Part shown: positions 13,304 to 17,895 of the stretch, one piece after another
Layout of the letters: each line of letters opens with the position of its first letter
Numbering within the stretch: position 1 is the stretch's first letter
NCBI GenBank assembly: GCA_903921455.1
Contig: CAIXPZ010000233.1
Location: forward strand, 1-17,895
Reading direction: 5' to 3'
Length of the DNA: 17,895 bases
Source: an uncultured Verrucomicrobia subdivision 3 bacterium
GTDB taxonomy: Bacteria > Verrucomicrobiota > Verrucomicrobiae > Limisphaerales > UBA11358
The notes under the pieces: generated by a model
What the model was told of the DNA's origin: nothing
Database searches by the model: none
The model's input: only the letters and a program-made list of their open reading frames with translations
Position numbers and translations under genes: made by a program

Positions 13304-15374
13304 CTTCCGGCGGCTTGGTTTCCTCGGGTTCATCGCGCTCCCGTTTTCTGGTTTCCGGGTAAGGCCCGCCCACCGGCACGGCTTTGGCATCAAAGTTTCC
13401 ATCCCGTGACGGATCCGGATATCCCTTGGGACCCATTTTCGCCGCCGCTTCCCGCGCCCAGAATAACCAGTCGGTCTGTTCTTTTGATAAGCTACCACCG
13501 CCCTCCCGCCGCCATTGCTCTTCACAGGATTGGACATATGCCAGCATCCCTTGCATCTCTATCCATTCTTGCGCGGCGCGGGCCAGATTATCGCTCCGCT
13601 GGGCGGCAATTTCCTCCAGCTTTTTCTCGTGGCGTTTGAGACGTTCACGGTCTTTGCGCGCCTTCTCCGCTTTGGCCTCCTTCTCCGCTTCAATCGCTTC
13701 CTGTTCAGCCTCCCGCTTGGCCTCTTCTTCCCGCTGCTTTGCCCGCACTGTCTCCCGCTGGCGCTGATCTTCATATCCGCGAAACACCGCTTCCACCTTT
13801 TCGACGACGACTCCCAGCACTTCTTCCAGCGACCGGCCGTCGTTCTCCGTCCATTTGCGTTTCCCCTTCAGTCCCCAGGCGCAGACCTCAACGGTTAGAT
13901 TTCCGGCCGGCTTTGTCTCCTTCAATTGCCACGTCCAGCTCGGCTTGCGCTTGTCTGCGGCGGTTGGCTCCCGTTCGATCTCCAGTTTCGCCTCGCTCCA
14001 TTTTAACGTGACCTGATCCTTGTCCCGGACGACCTGCAATCCTTCGTATCCACTATCGCCCGCCTTGAATTCATAATCCCGATCCTCCAGTTCGCAGACG
14101 ATCGCATGCACCGCCGGCACCAGCCGCGGTATCATCGGGACCGATAGTTCGCAGGCAAACAGATCTTTGCCCTGCACACTGACAAAGCCCAATTCGCCAG
14201 GTTTTTCTTTGTTCAAAGCCGTCCGATGTTTCTCGGCAATGGCATGCAACTCACTTCCATCCGGCGGCAATGCCACGGCGTCACACTTGACCGCTCGTGT
14301 GGCCGTCAGGAGATTGTTCGCGGCCCAGTCCTCGCGGCGTGCCACATTTGCCGCCACCTGGAATGTCACCTTGGAATCCTGATCCGTTTTGGCCGGCAGC
14401 AACGGTTCGCGCTTCAGTTTTTCACCCGCCTCCACCCGCGCCCAGTAACCGCGCGGTGGTCTTGGAATCCCCATCCGCCGACAGGTCTTCGCCAGCGCCA
14501 CGTTTGAAAGCCCCAGTTCAGCCGCCAGTTTCATGCAGGGCTTGCTCCACATCGCCTCATGCAACTGTTCGCGGGTATATTCCACGGCCACCGGTAGATC
14601 CACCATTTTGCTTTCCTTGGCGGCAACGGCACCATCATTCGCCATCGGCCCGTCTTGCCCGGGTTCAGATTGGTGACCGTCCGCAAGAACCACCGGCTTC
14701 TGCCGCAGTGAACCTTTGCGCCAGAGTAAGCCCTCGTTAGCCATCTCGAGTTCATGGACAGGCAGAGGTTTCACCGTGACCGGTAGATTTAATTGAAGCC
14801 GGGTCCAGTGGTCGCGTTCTGGCCTTGGCACATTCAATTCGTTGCAAACTCGGACCAACTCCACGTAGGTGGTGCCGAGTTCTACTGCCAGTTTGGAGAG
14901 CGAGCTGTTCCAGACTTTTTGATATAAATCCTCCCGGGATATCCGGATGGGTTCATGCAGCGTGGCATCCGATGCAGGAATAGGGTTTTCGTTGCTGCTG
15001 GAGACTGCTTGGATCAATCGGGCATCCGGATTTTCGGCGATGGCTGGCTTTGCTTCAATGATCCCGCCGGCGTCAGATACGCCGCTTTTCGGACGATTCA
15101 ATGGTGCGGATTCCTCGCTGGCCTTGCGCGGGCCGCGTGGAATTTCCGTTGGCTTTCCCGGTGGCGCGGGCGGCAGTGGCTCCTGAACTTCGGCCGTGCC
15201 CAGTTCCAGTCGATGCCAATAACCCCCGTGCGGCCGCGGTATATTCAAGTCCTCGCAGATGGTTGCCAGCTCTGGATAGGTATATCCAAGCTGCGCAGCG
15301 AGTTTCACAAACGTCCGCGTCCAAACCAGCTGATGCAGCTCCTCGCGGGTAATTTTCGGTGCTGGATCGCTCAT
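13233..15374 (-). CDS. Large unnamed protein with three HTH-like 'KLAxELG...PRPxxGYW' repeats and a coiled coil
   Basis: The 713-residue reading from the ATG at 15374 (MSDPAPKITREEL) is preferred. A longer in-frame start at 15515 adds 47 arginine-rich, low-quality residues. Three related units occur at residues 10-59, 145-186 and 268-319. Each has R-E-x-L-x-x-x-x-W, K-L-A-x-x-L-G, a middle helix, then I/V-P-R-P-x-x-x-x-W. This resembles a helix-turn-helix, perhaps DNA-binding, followed by a GYW cap. Proline-rich spacers separate the units. Residues about 345-500 form a mixed globular domain, about 515-600 a strongly charged coiled coil, and the end is proline-rich. The family is known to me only as uncharacterised and mostly single-unit. 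A role in DNA binding or chromatin-like bridging is speculation. The 3' end overlaps the ankyrin gene by 71 bp. Confidence 0.75.
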   Translation of the reverse strand: MSDPAPKITREELHQLVWTRTFVKLAAQLGYTYPELATICEDLNIPRPHGGYWHRLELGTAEVQEPLPPAPPGKPTEIPRGPRKASEESAPLNRPKSGVSDAGGIIEAKPAIAENPDARLIQAVSSSNENPIPASDATLHEPIRISREDLYQKVWNSSLSKLAVELGTTYVELVRVCNELNVPRPERDHWTRLQLNLPVTVKPLPVHELEMANEGLLWRKGSLRQKPVVLADGHQSEPGQDGPMANDGAVAAKESKMVDLPVAVEYTREQLHEAMWSKPCMKLAAELGLSNVALAKTCRRMGIPRPPRGYWARVEAGEKLKREPLLPAKTDQDSKVTFQVAANVARREDWAANNLLTATRAVKCDAVALPPDGSELHAIAEKHRTALNKEKPGELGFVSVQGKDLFACELSVPMIPRLVPAVHAIVCELEDRDYEFKAGDSGYEGLQVVRDKDQVTLKWSEAKLEIEREPTAADKRKPSWTWQLKETKPAGNLTVEVCAWGLKGKRKWTENDGRSLEEVLGVVVEKVEAVFRGYEDQRQRETVRAKQREEEAKREAEQEAIEAEKEAKAEKARKDRERLKRHEKKLEEIAAQRSDNLARAAQEWIEMQGMLAYVQSCEEQWRREGGGSLSKEQTDWLFWAREAAAKMGPKGYPDPSRDGNFDAKAVPVGGPYPETRKRERDEPEETKPPEVKPPAYQPPPPEPFPYWLMHRHR
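14418..15347 (-). repeat. Three copies of an HTH-like coding repeat
   Basis: Copies lie at about 15198-15347, 14817-14942 and 14418-14573 on the minus strand, all in frame within one gene. The aligned cores are KLAAQLGYTYPEL-IPRPHGGYW, KLAVELGTTYVEL-VPRPERDHW and KLAAELGLSNVAL-IPRPPRGYW. They are diverged at DNA level, so this is an old internal duplication rather than a recent expansion. Confidence 0.8.
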
Positions 15375-15549
15375 GCTTTTTCCATAACCCAACCCGCCTG
15401 AAATGGCAACCCTCAGCCAACATCGCAAAGAATATCTGCCGGACAACCATAGCCTCCTTGACCTCATTTCAATTTTGGTTCTCGTCCGCAGGGTGGCCAG
15501 TCCAGCCTGAATCATAATAAATGCATTTTATCCTTGCCGCCGACTCTGA

Positions 15550-15583
15550 ATTGTCAGAAATATTGGGTGCTATTTCTGACAAT
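15550..15583. promoter_or_regulatory. Probable operator: 13-bp perfect inverted repeat upstream of abiEi
   Basis: ATTGTCAGAAATA (15550-15562) and TATTTCTGACAAT (15571-15583) are perfect reverse complements separated by 8 nt. The repeat ends 18 nt before the AbiEi start codon. In studied AbiE systems the antitoxin AbiEi represses its own promoter by binding inverted repeats. TTGTCA in the left arm also resembles a -35 element. Self-repression through this site is therefore likely, though inferred. Confidence 0.7.
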
Positions 15584-15601
15584 ATTTGGATGGTTAATTG
15601 A

Positions 15602-16201
15602 ATGAAAACCATTGATTCCAGATTAAAAAGTCGCGTTTATGGTGGTGGTAGGGGTTCCGTGTTCACGCCGAATGTATTTTTAGACCTCGGCGGACGGAAT
15701 GCCGTGGACAAGGCTCTGTCGCGTCTGGTGACCAAAGGCACGATTCGCCGGCTGGCGCGAGGCCTTTATGAGTATCCACGGGAGCACCAGGAATTGGGGT
15801 TATTGTCGCCGGACATTCAGAAGGTGGCGAAGGCGTTGGCAGGAAAAGATCGCATCCGGCTGCAACCCGCTGGAGCTTACGCCGCCAACCTGCTGGGCTT
15901 GTCCGATCAGGTGCCCGCCAAAGTGATTTTTCTGACCGATGGACCATCGCGCACGGTGAAGATTGCCCGCCAGGAGATCCAGTTGCGCCGCACCACGCCC
16001 CGCAATATGGCGGCGGCGGGGCGGTTGAGCGGCCTGCTCATGCAGGCGTTGCGGCATTTGGGTGAGCAACAAATCAATTCTGCCCGCGTGGCGCATTTGA
16101 AACGCACCTTGCCGGCCAGAGAACGACACCAGTTATTGAGCGATCTTCCACTGGCGCCCGCGTGGATGCATCCACTTTTTCGCGACCTGGCTGGAGCTTG
16201 A
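15602..16201 (+). CDS. abiEi: AbiEi-family antitoxin (type IV toxin-antitoxin, DNA-binding)
   Basis: This 199-residue AbiEi-type protein has an N-terminal winged-helix region at residues about 15-60 (VFTPNVFLDLGGRNAVDKALS, then GTIRRLARGLYEYP). A C-terminal domain (ALAGKDRIRLQPAGAYAANLLG...) follows, as in AbiEi/DUF6088 antitoxins. It should repress the operon through the upstream inverted repeat and neutralise the AbiEii toxin without a stable protein complex, as in the known type IV mechanism. It lies 3 nt before the toxin gene, the normal antitoxin-toxin order. A GGATGG sequence about 8 nt ahead of the ATG could act as RBS. Systems of this type give phage resistance by abortive infection and stabilise mobile elements. 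Confidence 0.88.
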   Translation: MKTIDSRLKSRVYGGGRGSVFTPNVFLDLGGRNAVDKALSRLVTKGTIRRLARGLYEYPREHQELGLLSPDIQKVAKALAGKDRIRLQPAGAYAANLLGLSDQVPAKVIFLTDGPSRTVKIARQEIQLRRTTPRNMAAAGRLSGLLMQALRHLGEQQINSARVAHLKRTLPARERHQLLSDLPLAPAWMHPLFRDLAGA

Positions 16202-16204
16202 TTT

Positions 16205-17236
16205 ATGAAGTTGGATTTTTTCAAACGCCCCGCCTCGGAGCAGGCGCTGATCATCCGGGAAACGGCGGCGCGCCGCGGTTTGCTGGCCGTCATGGTGGAG
16301 AAAGATTTCTGGGTTTCCTGGACATTGGCCGTGCTTTTCGCCCATCCGGAGCTCGCCCGGCAATTGGTGTTCAAAGGCGGCACGTCATTATCCAAAGTGT
16401 TTGGGGTTATCGGCCGCTTTTCCGAAGATATCGACTTGTCCGTCAGTCCGGCGTTTCTTGGTATCAGCGAGGCGGCGGTGGCGCAGGCAGGCAGTCGGCA
16501 TCAGCGAACTGAGCGGATGCGGGAACTCGAGACGGCGTGTATTGCCAGCGTGCGCGATCGGTTCTTGCCGGAGCTGGAACACCTGGCTGTCGCGGCGCTC
16601 GGGAAACGTCCGGATGGTGCCGCTTGGATGGAATTCCAAGTGGATGCTACAACCCATTCGCCCGTGGTGCTTTTTTATTATCCTTCCAACGAACCCTCCG
16701 GTTTCAATTATTTGGGACGCGTGGTAAAACTGGAATTTGGGTCATTGACGGATCAGAACCCGGTGGGCACTCACCCGATTCGTCCTTGGGTGGCCGAGGA
16801 ATTTCCGAAAATGTTTGATGATTTTCAGTGCCAGCTTGTGGCGCTGGAACTAGAGCGGACCTTCTGGGAAAAAGCCACCATCTTGCATGCGGAATATCAT
16901 CGCGATCCTGAAAAGCCGATCCGCGACCGCTTCTCGCGGCATTATTCCGACATGGCCGCGCTAGCCCGACACCCCATCGTTGAACGCGCACTGGTTTGCG
17001 ATGATTTGCGACAACGCGTGGCCGATTGGAAGAGTCTGTTTTTTACCGCAAATTGGGCGCGTTATGATTTGGCCAAGCCGGGAACTTTTCACCTGGTGCC
17101 ACCGGCCTATCGCCAGGCTGAATTGGAAAAGGATTACCTTGCCATGAGGGATATGTTTCTCACCCCGCCGCCATCGTTTCAAAACATTTTAGAAACTGTG
17201 CGCGATCTTGAAACCCGTATCAACCGGACTATCTGA
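16205..17236 (+). CDS. abiEii: AbiEii-family nucleotidyltransferase toxin
   Basis: This 343-residue toxin has the AbiEii/AbiGii nucleotidyltransferase signatures: KDFWVSW (33-39), F-K-G58-G-T-S-L-S-K64, and RFSEDIDL (71-78) carrying the metal-binding acidic residues. Later come ERTFWEKATILHAEYH and RFSRHYSDMAALA, which are strongly conserved in the family. AbiEii proteins transfer nucleotides from NTPs, and related MenT toxins modify tRNA acceptor ends, halting translation. The target here cannot be read from the sequence. All key residues are present, so it should be active. It starts 3 nt after the antitoxin stop and is probably translationally coupled. Confidence 0.93.
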   Translation: MKLDFFKRPASEQALIIRETAARRGLLAVMVEKDFWVSWTLAVLFAHPELARQLVFKGGTSLSKVFGVIGRFSEDIDLSVSPAFLGISEAAVAQAGSRHQRTERMRELETACIASVRDRFLPELEHLAVAALGKRPDGAAWMEFQVDATTHSPVVLFYYPSNEPSGFNYLGRVVKLEFGSLTDQNPVGTHPIRPWVAEEFPKMFDDFQCQLVALELERTFWEKATILHAEYHRDPEKPIRDRFSRHYSDMAALARHPIVERALVCDDLRQRVADWKSLFFTANWARYDLAKPGTFHLVPPAYRQAELEKDYLAMRDMFLTPPPSFQNILETVRDLETRINRTI

Positions 17237-17475
17237 GCATCGTGGTCCTGCGCAAGTAGTTCGTGTTCCTCAACGGTTAACTTGGTTTGCGCTCCGTTCC
17301 TGTATCACTGTGAGTCCATTAAAATAATGGCCTGACCGGCACGATCCCCTTCCAATGGTGGCCATCCGCAAGGATCGCATGTTAACCGGCGCGTGCGTGG
17401 ACTCCCTGCCGGCGTTCAGAGCCAACCGATGCCCCACTGAAAGGCCGGACTTTGTCTTCAGTCAGGATAAAGACT
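17237..17475. other. Intergenic region with short palindromes, no gene seen
   Basis: I find no credible coding frame here. It holds CCATTA-AAA-TAATGG (17316-17330), a short perfect palindrome, and a looser ATGGCC/GGCCAT pair (17327-17332 and 17360-17365). Neither is followed by a T run, so a terminator for the AbiE operon is not supported. The region should hold the promoter of the next gene. Confidence 0.5.
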
Positions 17476-17895
17476 ATGAATGGTCATAAATTGTTTCACG
17501 AAGTTCGAAGCTGGCTCGATGCTGAAAAATTCTCCTTCTCGGCGAACGTTGAGAATACCAGCATCCAATTGCGCCTGGACCTTAACCACGGACTAGTCCC
17601 CGTCCGGCTGCTATGCGAGGAGTCTCCAGTAATTTTGCAGGTCGTCTGCTCGCTGCCCGTCAAAGCGCCGAGGGAAAAGATATTCGGGACAAGCTTGGCG
17701 CTGCTCAGGCTCAATGCCCGGATTCGCATGGGCGCCTTTCATTTGGACACGGACGATGGCCTCATTATGTTCCGGTTGTCGCAACCAATCCAACCGGATT
17801 CGGATTTGAGAAAGCAGATTCGCGAAGCCTTTGATACCGCGCGCAACACGATGGACGCCAATTTCCTGCCTCTGACCCTCTTTTGTTGTTCCACA
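17476..17895 (+). CDS. YbjN-like / type III secretion chaperone-fold protein, 3' end outside window
   Basis: An open frame runs from the ATG at 17476 to the window end without a stop (140 codons seen). AGGA 8 nt upstream serves as RBS. The sequence ILQVVCSLPVKAPREK (53-68), then LLRLNARIRMGAFHLDTDDG (76-95) and I-M-F-R-L matches YbjN-family proteins, which have a type III secretion chaperone-like fold. Their function is poorly known. The protein is cytosolic, with no signal peptide. It has no obvious link to the AbiE genes and may mark the return to ordinary chromosome. Confidence 0.7.
   Translation, partial: MNGHKLFHEVRSWLDAEKFSFSANVENTSIQLRLDLNHGLVPVRLLCEESPVILQVVCSLPVKAPREKIFGTSLALLRLNARIRMGAFHLDTDDGLIMFRLSQPIQPDSDLRKQIREAFDTARNTMDANFLPLTLFCCST

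Noticed and set aside
13384..15401. Several plus-strand frames opposite the triple-HTH gene
   Set aside because: They are short, overlapping and Ser/Pro/Arg-rich, mirroring the charged coiled coil and the repeats on the minus strand.
15375..15515. Longer start (ATG at 15515) for the triple-HTH protein
   Set aside because: The extra 47 residues are Arg-rich and unlike the repeat units. The ATG at 15374 directly precedes the first repeat.
17316..17330. Palindrome CCATTA-AAA-TAATGG as a terminator after AbiEii
   Set aside because: It is AT-rich, 6 bp, and has no following T tract, so it is unlikely to be an intrinsic terminator.
1..17895. CRISPR arrays, tRNA or rRNA genes
   Set aside because: No regularly spaced repeats, tRNA-like cloverleaf or rRNA segments were noticed on either strand while reading. 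This was by eye only.

Overview
This window looks like a bacterial defence or accessory island from a mid-GC Gram-negative-type chromosome. Most genes run at roughly 53-58% G+C where I sampled them, and no phage structural, conjugation or ribosomal genes are present. Many starts lack a clear Shine-Dalgarno sequence, which together with the gene repertoire is compatible with Verrucomicrobiota or related PVC-group bacteria. That taxonomic guess is weak. No tRNA, rRNA or CRISPR array is visible.

Left edge (1-137): the end of an IS21-family insertion sequence, with the first codons of its istA transposase on the minus strand and two 19-bp terminal direct repeats. It stops 1 bp before the start codon of the next gene.

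Module A (139-4797, plus strand, tightly packed): a TPR protein that continues, after a frameshift in a run of ten C, into a domain opened by an HELSH (HExxH) motif. It is followed by a MazG-like nucleotide pyrophosphohydrolase (14-nt overlap) and an 806-residue fusion of a PD-(D/E)xK-like nuclease, an SF1/DUF2075 ATPase and a LexA/S24-type autoprotease (1-nt gap). The fusion gene is clearly AT-richer than its surroundings.

Module B (4807-7322, plus strand): a possible 55-codon small ORF coupled by ATGA to a RhuM-family gene, then a second MazG-like paralogue, then an HNH nuclease with a putative PUA/EVE-like N-terminal domain.

Module C (7431-11939): a 1041-residue PLD nuclease-SF2 helicase-DUF3427 protein (plus strand) converging on a minus-strand pair made of an HNH nuclease resembling phosphorothioate-DNA-dependent enzymes and an HIT-family hydrolase.

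Module D (12065-15374): an ankyrin-like protein and a large unnamed protein with three copies of an HTH-like unit. Their 3' ends overlap by 71 bp.

Module E (15550-17236): an AbiE type IV toxin-antitoxin pair with a 13-bp perfect inverted repeat upstream that is probably its operator.

Right edge: a YbjN-like gene truncated by the window end.

How the genes may work together (inference): nucleotide hydrolases (two MazG, one HIT) are placed repeatedly next to helicase-nuclease proteins. This suggests at least two nucleotide-linked DNA-targeting defence modules. Module A is the best candidate for an undescribed system because it combines two possible protease activities (HExxH and LexA-like) with a nucleotide pyrophosphatase and a nuclease-helicase.
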